From Burkholderiales bacterium (GTDB lineage: Bacteria > Pseudomonadota > Gammaproteobacteria > Burkholderiales > Casimicrobiaceae), in NCBI GenBank assembly GCA_025927765.1, contig JAICKU010000019.1, positions 1 through 50,908 on the forward strand: a stretch of 50,908 bases of DNA, given 5' to 3'. The notes beneath the pieces are model-generated. The model was not told the origin of the DNA. It searched no databases and was given only the letters and a program-made list of their open reading frames with translations. Both the position numbers and the translations under genes were made by a program. Shown in pieces: positions 17,249 through 28,029 of this stretch. Position 1 is the first letter of the stretch; every line of letters starts with the position of its first letter.

Positions 17249-18820
17249 TCAATCCTCGATCTCGAAGCGAATGCCCTGCGCGAGCGGCAGGTCGCGGCTC
17301 CAGTTGATCGTGTTCGTCTGGCGCCGCATGTAGGCGCGCCACGCATCGCTCCCCGATTCTCGGCCGCCCCCGGTCTCCTTCTCGCCGCCGAACGCGCCGC
17401 CGATCTCGGCGCCCGACGTGCCGATGTTGATGTTCGCGATGCCGCAGTCGCTGCCCGATGCCGCGAGAAACGCTTCGGCGGTGCGCAGGCTCTGCGTGAA
17501 GAGCGCCGACGACAACCCCTGCCGCACGGCGTTGTTCTGCGCGATGGCGTCGTCGATCGTGTCGTACGGCGTCACGTAGAGAATCGGCGCGAAGGTTTCC
17601 CGCTGCACGAGCGGATGCTCGTTCAAGAGGCCGGTGACGATCGTTGGCTCGACGAAGTAACCGGGTCCTTCGATCGCATGGCCGCCGGTCACGATCGTCG
17701 CGCCGGCCGCGCGCGCTTCGCCGATCGCCTGCAGGTAGCCGTCGACCGCACCCGCATCGATCAACGGTCCCATGAGTGTCGACGGATCGAGCGGATCGCC
17801 GATCCGAACCTGCGCGTAGACGCGGGCGAGCCGTTCGACGACGTCGCCGATCCGCGACTCATGGACGATCAGCCGCCGCGTCGTCGTGCAGCGCTGACCG
17901 GCCGTGCCCACGGCGCCGAACAGGACCGCCGGCACGACGAGGTCGATGTCGGCGTCCTCGGCGACGATCACTGCGTTGTTGCCGCCGCACTCGAGCAGCA
18001 CCTTGCCGAAGCGAGCGGTCACTTTCTCTGCGACCGTCCGGCCGACACGACTCGAGCCGGTGAACGACACCAGCGACACGCGCGTGTCGTCGACGAGCGC
18101 GCGGCCGACGGCATCGTCGCCCACCGCCAGCGAGAAGATCGGCGGCAAGCCGAGCTCGTCGATCACGCGATCGGCCAGGTTCGACACCGCGAGCGCGCAA
18201 AGCGGCGCCTTGGGCGAAGGCTTCCACACGACCGCGTTGCCGCACACGCACGCGAGCATCGCGTTCCAGGCCCATACCGCCACCGGAAAGTTGAACGCGG
18301 TGATCACGCACACGACGCCGAGCGGATGCCATTGCTCGTACATGCGGTGTGCGGGACGTTCCGAATGCAGCGTCCGGCCGTAAAGCATCCGCGACTGGCC
18401 GACCGCGAAGTCGGCGATGTCGATCATTTCCTGGACTTCGCCGTCGCCCTCGGCCTTGATCTTGCCCGTTTCGAGCGAGACCAGCGTGCCGAGCGCGTCC
18501 TTGTGCTCGCGCAGGAGCTCCGCCATCCGCCGTACCGCTTCGCCGCGCTTGGGCGCCGGCACGTCGCGCCACGCGTCTGCCGCATGCGCCGCGTCGACGA
18601 TCAGCGCCTCGAGCGACGCGCCCGTCAGCGACGGCGCATCGCCGAGCACGAGGCCGTTGGCCGGATCGATGGAGGCGACGCGCTCGGCGTGCGTCGAGCG
18701 GGCGAGGACGCGCTCGACACGTCCCGCGGGCTCGACGATCAGGCCGAGCCGTGCGAGGACCGGCAGCGCGCGCTCGTCGAGGCGCGGCGTCGAAACGGTC
18801 GGGGATTCGTCATCGGACAT
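17249..18820 (-). CDS. amaB: ALDH7-family aldehyde dehydrogenase (L-aminoadipate-semialdehyde / piperidine-6-carboxylate dehydrogenase)
   Basis: NAD(P)+-dependent oxidation of alpha-aminoadipate semialdehyde in lysine/pipecolate breakdown. Diagnostic ALDH7 motifs: the catalytic Glu in LLECGGNNAVIV and the catalytic Cys in GTAGQRCTTTRRLIVH; other ALDH families differ at NNA and TTTRR. Also present are ITAFNFPVAVWAWNAM, WKPSPKAPLCA, SFTGSSRVGR and a C-terminal GTSGAEIGGAFGGEKETGGGRESGSD. ATG at 18820 gives 523 residues, as expected. It is convergent with the DUF2905 gene and divergent from the response regulator gene. No other lysine-catabolic gene is adjacent, so the exact substrate is inferred from the family only. 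Confidence 0.88.
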   Translation of the reverse strand: MSDDESPTVSTPRLDERALPVLARLGLIVEPAGRVERVLARSTHAERVASIDPANGLVLGDAPSLTGASLEALIVDAAHAADAWRDVPAPKRGEAVRRMAELLREHKDALGTLVSLETGKIKAEGDGEVQEMIDIADFAVGQSRMLYGRTLHSERPAHRMYEQWHPLGVVCVITAFNFPVAVWAWNAMLACVCGNAVVWKPSPKAPLCALAVSNLADRVIDELGLPPIFSLAVGDDAVGRALVDDTRVSLVSFTGSSRVGRTVAEKVTARFGKVLLECGGNNAVIVAEDADIDLVVPAVLFGAVGTAGQRCTTTRRLIVHESRIGDVVERLARVYAQVRIGDPLDPSTLMGPLIDAGAVDGYLQAIGEARAAGATIVTGGHAIEGPGYFVEPTIVTGLLNEHPLVQRETFAPILYVTPYDTIDDAIAQNNAVRQGLSSALFTQSLRTAEAFLAASGSDCGIANINIGTSGAEIGGAFGGEKETGGGRESGSDAWRAYMRRQTNTINWSRDLPLAQGIRFEIED

Positions 18821-19009
18821 GGCGACGCAGATCGGGATCGAGGCAGTTGGATTACAGCATGCCGGCGGCGTGCGGCATAGGACGAATGGAGGAGGCGCGA
18901 CGCGCGCGTCCGGACTATGCTCGTCCCGGTGTCCGGACCTCGCGCCCGATGCATCGGGTCTCGCCCACGGCTCCGTTACACTCCGCTGCCGCACGATTGG
19001 GGACCTCGG

Positions 19010-19702
19010 ATGAAGGTGCTGCTGATCGACGATCACCGGCTGTTCCGTGAAGGCGTCGCGCTGCTCCTCCGGCAACTGATGCCCGAAGTCGAGTTGCGCG
19101 AAGCCGGCACCTGTGACGAAGGGTTCCGGCTGTGCGACGAGCACCGCGACGTCGAACTCGTGCTGCTCGACCTCAACCTGCATGGCCTGTCCGGTCTCGC
19201 GGGCCTCGCGATCCTGCGCGAGCGCTATCCCGGCATTCCCGTCGTCGTGCTGTCGTCGTCCGAGGACGATGAGACGATTCGCGCGGCCATCGATGCGGGG
19301 GCGATGGGTTACATCCCGAAGAGCTCGTCGTCGGAAACGATGCTCGACGCGCTGCGCGTCGTGCTCGCGCACAGCATCTACCTGCCGCCCAGCATGGCCA
19401 TGCACGAACTGGTCAGCACGGGAACGGTCGCGCTGCCCGCGCGGCATTCCGACGGACCGCGGACGCCGATCGATCTCGGCCTCACGCCCCGCCAGGCCGA
19501 CGTGCTGTACCTCGTGCTGCAGGGCAAGCCGATCAAGCTCATCAGCCGCGAGCTCGCGGTGGCGGAAAGCACGGTCAAGAGTCATGTCACGAGCGTGCTG
19601 CGCGCGCTCAACGTGACCACGCGCACGCAGGCGATCGTCGCCGCGCATCGCCTCGGCCTGCGCTTCGACCCGACAACGGCCGCGGTCAAGCCGCGCGACT
19701 GA
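19010..19702 (+). CDS. NarL/FixJ-type response regulator
   Basis: Two-component transcription factor. Receiver domain from residue 1 (KVLLIDDHRLFREGVALLL) with acceptor Asp54 in LLDLNLHG, switch Ser in VVLSSSED and Lys in GYIPKSSS. A LuxR-type helix-turn-helix follows at about 160-220 (LTPRQADVLYLVLQGKPIKLISRELAVAESTVKSHVTSVLRAL). ATG at 19010 gives 230 residues. It is convergent with the hybrid kinase gene (13 nt apart), and the two are probably cognate. The target genes are unknown. The 189-bp gap to the divergent amaB shows no additional gene. Confidence 0.93.
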   Translation: MKVLLIDDHRLFREGVALLLRQLMPEVELREAGTCDEGFRLCDEHRDVELVLLDLNLHGLSGLAGLAILRERYPGIPVVVLSSSEDDETIRAAIDAGAMGYIPKSSSSETMLDALRVVLAHSIYLPPSMAMHELVSTGTVALPARHSDGPRTPIDLGLTPRQADVLYLVLQGKPIKLISRELAVAESTVKSHVTSVLRALNVTTRTQAIVAAHRLGLRFDPTTAAVKPRD

Positions 19703-19715
19703 CGAAGAAGCGCAG

Positions 19716-22019
19716 TCAATGCTGCGCGAGCAGCCGCGACATCGTGGCGCGCAGCTGCGCGGGGTCGAGCGGCTTGCGCAGCACCACGACGTCGTCGCGG
19801 TCGATGCCCTGCACCGCCACGTCGGCCGACACGATGATCGCGGGAATGCGCGCATCCGCCTCGCGGCGGACGTCGTCGATCGCCATCAGCCCGGTCAGGC
19901 CGTCGCGCAGGCGGAAGTCGGTCACGATCAGGTCGGGTGCGCGCAGATGCTTCGCGAGCGCGGCCAGCGCCGCGCTCGCCGAGTCGCCGCTCACCACGTG
20001 GCAGCCCCACTGCCGGCACAGCGCTTCGGTCGCGAAGCGGTTCTCCGCCTCGTCGTCGATGACGACGACGAACGCGCCCTCGATGGTGCGTGCGAAGTCC
20101 GATGACGTGCCGCGCTGCGGCGTCTCGGCCTCGCCCACGACCGGCACGCCGATCTCGAACACAGAGCCGCGGCCCGGGCGCGACGAGACGCGCAGCGGCA
20201 GATGCAGCAGCACCGCCGTGCGCTTGACGATCGACAGCCCGAGGCCGAGGCCCTGCGCCTGCTCGGCGTTGGAGCTGTCGATCTGGAAGAACTCCTCGAA
20301 GATCTCGTCGAGATGCGCTTCGGGAATGCCGACGCCGGTGTCGACGACGACGATGATGCGTCCGCCGAAGCGCCGGCGCGTCCCGAGCAGAATGCCGCCG
20401 CGCTCGGTGTAGCGGATCGCGTTGGCGACGAGATTGCCGACGCTGCGCTCGAGGAGCGCGAGATCGGTGCGCACGATCGCTCGCGTGGGCACGACGCGAA
20501 AGTCGAGTCCCTTCGCCCGCGCCTGCAGCGCGTAGTTGCCGGCGATTTCGTCGAAGAGCGCCTGCAGCGGGAACTGCGAGACGTTCGGCCGCACGGCGTC
20601 GGCATCGAGGCGCGTGATGTCGAGCAGGCTGTTGAAGAGACGCTCCATGCTTTGCACCGACGCCTGCACCTTGTCGACGAGGTCGAGGCCGTCGCGGCCG
20701 ATCAGGCGCTCGCGCAGGATGCCGACGAGCAGGCTGACCGTATGCATCGGTTGCCGCAGGTCGTGGCTCGCGGCTGCGAGGAAGCGCGACTTGGCGGCGT
20801 TCGCACGCTCGGCTTCCTCCTTGCTGCGCCCAAGCTCGGTGAGCTGTAGGGTGAGCTGCTCGTTCAGCGTCTCGACTTCGCGCGCCTGATGCTGCAGCGC
20901 CTCGCCGGCTTTCGCGAGCGCGTCCGTGCGCGCGTCGACGCGCTGCTCGAGCTCCGAATACGAGCGGCCGAGGTTCTCGGCCATCCGGTTGAACTCGTTG
21001 CCCAGCACCTCGATCTCGTCGCCGGTCCCGAGATTCACGCGCGCCTGCAAGTCTCCGCGGCCGAGGCGCGTCGCGGCGCGCTGGATCTCGAGGATCGGCC
21101 GCGCGAGCTTGCGGGCGATCACCACGCTGACGGCGAACGCGAGCAGCAGGATGAACGCGAGCAGGCCGAGCATTCCATAGAGGCTCGCAGCGACCGGCGC
21201 GAGCACCTCGTCGCGCGGCTGCTCGACGAACACGAGCCAGCCCGTGCGCGTGATCTCGAACGCGCTCGCATAGACCGGCTCGTCGCTGTAGAGGCTCGTG
21301 CCCTCGACGGTGACCGTGTTGCCGGCCGTCCGCGCAAGCTTGGCCCGCGCGTGCTGGATCTGCGGCAACACCGACAGGTCGAGGTTGCGGTGGACGAAGC
21401 TCGGCTCGGGATGCGCGAGCAGCCGGTTCGAATCGTCCACGACGTACACCCGCCCGTCGCTGCCGAAGCGCTCGCGGTTCACGACGTCGGTCACGAAGCG
21501 GACGTCGAGCTCGGCCACCGTGGTCTGGCGCGCTCGTGCACCGCCGCCGATCGCGAGCGTGACGAACGGCTCCGACGCATTGCGGAAGTACGGGCGGCCG
21601 TACCACGCGCTGCTGCCCCGCAGCGTCGGAACCGCCGTGTGCGGCGGCGTCGCGCTCGCCGGCCGATCGAGCTTCACGCGCGACACGAACACGCGCACGC
21701 TTTCGTCTTCGCTGATCGTGCGTAGCTCGTAGATCGCGGGATTGAGCGCGATCAGCCGCCGATACTCCTCGCGCTCGTCGTCTTCGTCGAGCAGGCCGTC
21801 GCCCCATGGCAACTCGGCGACCGCGCGGATCTGCCGCTCGAACGCGTCGAGGCGCGTCTCGATGCGGTTGCCCAGGATGCGCGCCTCGTCCTGCTGCAGC
21901 GCGCTGGCGCGTCCCTCGTTCTCCTCGTACGTATGAATCACGCCGACGAGCGCGAATGCCGCGAAACCCGCGGCGGCAAAGCCGGACAGGACGGCGAAGT
22001 AGCGGCCGGCGAGTTTCAC
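19716..22019 (-). CDS. Hybrid sensor histidine kinase with periplasmic Cache-like domain
   Basis: Membrane sensor. A first membrane helix (about 8-30) is followed by a ~250-residue periplasmic region resembling a double Cache domain (AWYGRPYFRNASEPFVTLAIG, VYVVDDSNRLLAHPEP), a second helix (about 283-305), HAMP (RKLARPILEIQRAATRLGRGDL), a coiled coil, HisKA with His419 in AASHDLRQPMHTVSLL, an ATPase domain (VANAIRYTERGG, VDTGVGIPE, GLGLGLSIV) and a C-terminal receiver with Asp701 in VTDFRL. 767 residues, ATG at 22019. It starts 44 nt downstream of the substrate-binding lipoprotein gene, probably in one operon, so the lipoprotein may present a ligand to the Cache domain (inference). Confidence 0.93.
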   Translation of the reverse strand: MKLAGRYFAVLSGFAAAGFAAFALVGVIHTYEENEGRASALQQDEARILGNRIETRLDAFERQIRAVAELPWGDGLLDEDDEREEYRRLIALNPAIYELRTISEDESVRVFVSRVKLDRPASATPPHTAVPTLRGSSAWYGRPYFRNASEPFVTLAIGGGARARQTTVAELDVRFVTDVVNRERFGSDGRVYVVDDSNRLLAHPEPSFVHRNLDLSVLPQIQHARAKLARTAGNTVTVEGTSLYSDEPVYASAFEITRTGWLVFVEQPRDEVLAPVAASLYGMLGLLAFILLLAFAVSVVIARKLARPILEIQRAATRLGRGDLQARVNLGTGDEIEVLGNEFNRMAENLGRSYSELEQRVDARTDALAKAGEALQHQAREVETLNEQLTLQLTELGRSKEEAERANAAKSRFLAAASHDLRQPMHTVSLLVGILRERLIGRDGLDLVDKVQASVQSMERLFNSLLDITRLDADAVRPNVSQFPLQALFDEIAGNYALQARAKGLDFRVVPTRAIVRTDLALLERSVGNLVANAIRYTERGGILLGTRRRFGGRIIVVVDTGVGIPEAHLDEIFEEFFQIDSSNAEQAQGLGLGLSIVKRTAVLLHLPLRVSSRPGRGSVFEIGVPVVGEAETPQRGTSSDFARTIEGAFVVVIDDEAENRFATEALCRQWGCHVVSGDSASAALAALAKHLRAPDLIVTDFRLRDGLTGLMAIDDVRREADARIPAIIVSADVAVQGIDRDDVVVLRKPLDPAQLRATMSRLLAQH

Positions 22020-22063
22020 GCGTCAAGCCTCGCGGTTCGACGTCCTCGCACGTCGCCTATCCG

Positions 22064-23086
22064 CTAGTTCTCTGGCGCGCCGGCGATGCGCGTCGCGCGC
22101 TTCAATATCGCCTTCGATGGCCGCAGCGCGCGATGCTCGCGGCTGCCGTCGAGATTCACGGCGATCTCGAACGATTGCGGCTGCTCGACGGGAATCGAGG
22201 CTGCGGACACGCCGGCGAGAATCAGGCGCAGCTGGCGCGCCCAGATGCCGAACGGGTCCTCGAGGCGCGCCTCGTACGCGATCGTGCCGCCCTTCAGCAC
22301 CGCGCTCACGCGCGAATAGACGATCGGCTTGTTCAGTGCGTGCATCAGTGCGATCACTTGGTCGGGATCGTCGCTCGTGATCTCGCTCACGGGCACGTAC
22401 CACGCGTCCATGCGCGCCGCCTGCGCGGTTGCGAGGACACGCCGCAGCGCCGCGACGTTGCCCGCCGCGAACATCGTCACCTCGAGCCCGAGCGACGCCT
22501 CGGCGAGATGCACGTCGTCGGTGAACCATTTCGCACCCATCAGGTAAGCGTCGACGACGGCGCCCACCCGGCGCACCGACGGGAAGCCGTCGTGGAGCGT
22601 TTCGAGGTGCTTCGCCGTCACCGGACTGAAAAACGTGAAGCCGGTGCGATCGACACCCGGGCGCGCCAGGCTCACCACGTCGCCGAGCGCGACGGGATCG
22701 GGATGCGACAGGAACAGGATCGGCACGTGCATAGGCGTGTGCAGCACGGCCTCGAGGCAGAACTGCGACGTCGCGACGAGAACGTCGGGCGGCCGGCGCG
22801 CAAGCTCGGCAAGGGCGCGCCGGGCGGGCTCGGCGCCCGGACCCACGACGTTCAGGAGCTCGAGCGAAACGTCCTTCGTGTCGATGCCCGCGCGCTGCAC
22901 CGCGCGCGTGAATTCGCGGAAGTCGCGCATCCCGGTCTCGCGATCCTTGTCGCTCGCCACGAAATAGACGACGCGGCGCACCGCCTTCGATGCGGCGCCG
23001 GCGTCGCTGCCTCCGCCCTCCGGGACGCTGCACGCCGCGAGGACGAACGCCGCGCACGCGGCCAGCATCGCGAAGCGGGCGGGCAA
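22064..23086 (-). CDS. ABC-type substrate-binding lipoprotein (ABC_sub_bind family), no transporter nearby
   Basis: A periplasmic binding protein of the TrpX/ABC_sub_bind type. Lipobox LAAC at residues 16-19 (FVLAACSVPEGG) indicates a lipid-anchored protein. The body has the two-lobed pattern of the family: VVYFVASDKDRETGMRDFREF, PDVLVATSQFCLEAVLHT, VPILFLSHPDPVALGDV, VRRVGAVVDAYLM and ARMDAWYVPVSEIT. The start is TTG at 23086; an internal ATG at 23068 would still leave the lipobox. No permease or ATPase gene lies near; the next gene downstream encodes a sensor kinase, suggesting a sensory rather than transport role (inference). It lies 10 nt after the protease stop. Confidence 0.85.
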   Translation of the reverse strand: MPARFAMLAACAAFVLAACSVPEGGGSDAGAASKAVRRVVYFVASDKDRETGMRDFREFTRAVQRAGIDTKDVSLELLNVVGPGAEPARRALAELARRPPDVLVATSQFCLEAVLHTPMHVPILFLSHPDPVALGDVVSLARPGVDRTGFTFFSPVTAKHLETLHDGFPSVRRVGAVVDAYLMGAKWFTDDVHLAEASLGLEVTMFAAGNVAALRRVLATAQAARMDAWYVPVSEITSDDPDQVIALMHALNKPIVYSRVSAVLKGGTIAYEARLEDPFGIWARQLRLILAGVSAASIPVEQPQSFEIAVNLDGSREHRALRPSKAILKRATRIAGAPEN

Positions 23087-23096
23087 GCGCTCTATC

Positions 23097-25250
23097 TCAC
23101 TGGCAAAGCGTACCCGGGCTCACGAACACTTCGCGCGTGATCGCCTTGCTCTGCGTCACGCTGCCGACCGTGTACGTGAACGTCGCGTGATTGCCGTCGC
23201 TGAAACTGAACGTCGCGGCGCCGACGGGCGCGCGCGTCACGACGGCGGGATTGAACGGAACGCTGTTGAACGCGGGCCCGGTCGAGCGAACGAGCGCGCC
23301 ACTGTAGACGCCGGGCCCGGCGCTCGACGCCGTCGCGGACAGCCACAGCGGGGTGCCGTCGACGTCGTACGTGAACCACGTGGCGAAGATCACGTTGCTC
23401 TGCATCGTCAGGTTGATGCCCCAGCCGGATTCGGAACCGGGGGGCGACGCCCACCACAGGTCCTGGTAATTGGTGGCAAGTGCGAGATCCGGTTGCGCGC
23501 CGAACACGCACGAAGGCGGGGTGCCGAACAGTTCGCGGGTGATCGACTTGACCTGTGAAATGCCGTCGAGCGTGTAGGCGAACTGCGCGTTGTTCGCATC
23601 CGAGAACGTCAGTGTCGCCGTGCCCACCGGACCGGGCGTCACGGCCGCGGGATTGAACGGCACCGCGGAAAACGCGGGGCCCTGCGTCTGCACGAGCGTG
23701 CCCTCGTACACATTCGGTGCGGTCTTGTTGGCGGTCATCGACAGCCACCACGGCTTGCCGGTGGCGTCGTAGGTGAACCACGTCGCGAAGATGATGTCGC
23801 CCTGGTGCGCGAGGTTCAGGCCCCAGCCCGACTCGGCACCGGGCGGCGCCGCCCACCACAGTCCCTGGTAGTTCGTGGCCGAAGCCGGCGCGAGTGCCGC
23901 CGCCGCGCGCACTGCAGCGCCGGCGTCGAGGATGCCCGCGCCGCAGATCGCCGTCGTGCACGTCGAGGCGGCCGGAAACGGTTTCGCCGTGGCCTGCAGT
24001 ATCTGCACGATCTGGGTGGGCGAGAGTGCGGGCGCGACCGCGAGCATCAGCGAAATGGTCGCCGACACCATCGGGGCGGAGAAGCTCGTACCGCCTTCGC
24101 TCCCCACGGTATCGTCCCCGGGCAACGTCGGACCCGTGTTCGACAGCACGAGCGTGCCTTGCGTCGGCAACGCAGGCACGTAGGTACCGCCCGGCGCCGA
24201 CAGCGTGATGCCCGCGCCGAAATTGCTGTAGCGGGCGAGATTGCCGGTGACCGTCGTCGTGGACGCCACCGCGATCACGCCCGGGCAACTCGCCGGCGAA
24301 TGACCCGCGACGTCGCTGGATTCGTTGCCGGCCGCGGCAACGATCGCGCGTGTGACGCCGCGTGCGTAGGCGGCCGCGATCACCGGCGGGTAGTACGACG
24401 GGCAGGCGCGATCGCCGCCGAGGCTCAGGTTGATGACGTGCGCAGGTGTCGGGTTCGGCGGCACGCCGGGCACCGCGAGACCGGCCGCCCACGCGATGCC
24501 GTCGACGATGTCGGAATCCCAGCCGCCGCATTTGCCGAGCACGCGCACGGGCAACACCTTCGCGTTCCAGTCGATGCCGGCGGTCCAGCGGCCGTCGTTC
24601 GTATTCGCGGCGATGATGCCCGCGACGCCGGTCCCATGCCACGTGCTGTTGCGCGCGCTGCAGTCGCCGCTCGCTTCGCTCGGCAGCACCCAGTCGCCGG
24701 GGTCGCTCGCGTCCGCGTCGCGACCATCGCCGTCGTTCGCGCGCGTGGGGTCGGAAATCATGTCGTAGCCCGGCAGGAAGCGGCCGACCATCGCCGCATG
24801 CGGGCGATAGCCGGTGTCGACGACGGCGACGACCGTGTTGCTCGAGCCGTGCGTGGTCTGCCACGCGGAAAACGCGTTGATCGACGCCGGGTCGTTGGTG
24901 AGGTACTTCTGGCCGCTCAGGAATTCGTCGTTGACCACCGCCTGCTCGGCGTGGCGCAACCGGTCGACGTCGACGAACTCGACGTCGGGGTTCGCCCGCA
25001 GCTTGCGCACGACGTCACCCGCCTCGTCGCTCGCAGCGCTCACGACGTCGAACCCGACGGCCATCGGCCGCACGTGCGAAAGCGCAAGGCCGCTGGCGGC
25101 GCCGGCTTTGGCAATGCGCGCCTTCGTGGTCATGCCCGATTTCGCGGTGTCCGCGCGCAGCCGGACGATGAGGCGCGTGTCCGCGTGGGCGACGCCGCAG
25201 AGCATGAGCGCAACGCCGAGGCCAAGCGCGAGGTGCAGGGCTTTATGCAT
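23097..25250 (-). CDS. Secreted S8 subtilisin-family serine protease with duplicated C-terminal domain
   Basis: Exported protease. Signal peptide MHKALHLALGLGVALM...AHA, then an inhibitor-like prodomain, then the catalytic triad: Asp in VAVVDTGYRP (about 143), His in WHGTGVAGI (about 203) and Ser in GGTSFSAPMVS (about 389). Two tandem ~120-residue repeats follow, starting TNYQGLWWAAPPGAESGWG near 457 and TNYQDLWWASPPGSESGWG near 591, each running through FATWFTYD, GPAFSAVPFNP / GPAFNSVPFNP and ending KSITRELFG / KAITREVFV. I know this WW-SGWG-FATWFTYD module from many secreted betaproteobacterial proteins but no function is established to me. ATG at 25250 gives 717 residues. Disulfide-type Cys are present (CGGW, CTTAIC). 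Confidence 0.93.
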   Translation of the reverse strand: MHKALHLALGLGVALMLCGVAHADTRLIVRLRADTAKSGMTTKARIAKAGAASGLALSHVRPMAVGFDVVSAASDEAGDVVRKLRANPDVEFVDVDRLRHAEQAVVNDEFLSGQKYLTNDPASINAFSAWQTTHGSSNTVVAVVDTGYRPHAAMVGRFLPGYDMISDPTRANDGDGRDADASDPGDWVLPSEASGDCSARNSTWHGTGVAGIIAANTNDGRWTAGIDWNAKVLPVRVLGKCGGWDSDIVDGIAWAAGLAVPGVPPNPTPAHVINLSLGGDRACPSYYPPVIAAAYARGVTRAIVAAAGNESSDVAGHSPASCPGVIAVASTTTVTGNLARYSNFGAGITLSAPGGTYVPALPTQGTLVLSNTGPTLPGDDTVGSEGGTSFSAPMVSATISLMLAVAPALSPTQIVQILQATAKPFPAASTCTTAICGAGILDAGAAVRAAAALAPASATNYQGLWWAAPPGAESGWGLNLAHQGDIIFATWFTYDATGKPWWLSMTANKTAPNVYEGTLVQTQGPAFSAVPFNPAAVTPGPVGTATLTFSDANNAQFAYTLDGISQVKSITRELFGTPPSCVFGAQPDLALATNYQDLWWASPPGSESGWGINLTMQSNVIFATWFTYDVDGTPLWLSATASSAGPGVYSGALVRSTGPAFNSVPFNPAVVTRAPVGAATFSFSDGNHATFTYTVGSVTQSKAITREVFVSPGTLCQ

Positions 25251-25354
25251 GGATGAGCGGGGCCGCGAAACGCCGGCCGCCGTTTGATGGGTGGGAATCA
25301 GTGCGTAGGCGTGGCGCTCGCGCTCGGTTCTCGGGTCGCCGATTTCGTCGGCCA

Positions 25355-25492
25355 TCACCGACGACTTCTGCGCGACGCGGGCTTGCGGAAGAACGTGTCG
25401 ACCGGCGGCGGCGCCGCCGTGGCGCCCGATACGAAAAGGGCCGCAAGCAGAATGCCTGCGGCCCTTTTCAACGGTGATGCGAAGGCACGCAT
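25355..25492 (-). pseudogene. Truncated 5' remnant of a secreted peptidase gene
   Basis: A 45-codon ORF starting at ATG 25492 encodes a textbook signal peptide (KRAAGILLAALFVSGATA) followed by APPPVDTFFRKPASRRSRR and a stop. The APPPV-FFRKP stretch resembles the first mature residues of S9-family (prolyl oligopeptidase-like) exported peptidases, whose next segment should be a beta-propeller start; this is missing. I read it as a decayed or truncated gene start, but an authentic small exported peptide cannot be excluded. It lies between gyrB and the subtilase gene. The gyrB terminator hairpin falls inside it. Confidence 0.45.
25434..25468 (-). terminator. gyrB terminator hairpin
   Basis: AAAAGGGCCGCA (25434-25445) and TGCGGCCCTTTT (25457-25468) form a perfect 12-bp stem with an 11-nt loop. 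On the minus strand the stem ends in TTTT, 43 nt after the gyrB stop. It is symmetric and could act in both directions. It overlaps the small signal-peptide ORF. Confidence 0.7.
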
Positions 25493-25511
25493 GAAGCGCC
25501 TCCCGCAATGT

Positions 25512-27947
<2,436 letters not shown>

Positions 27948-28029
27948 CTATGAGCGGATTACGGCGAGATTCGCACGCGGTAAGACCCAACGACGCAAGA
28001 CGGGCCGAGCAGTTGCGCTACCCCGCGAA

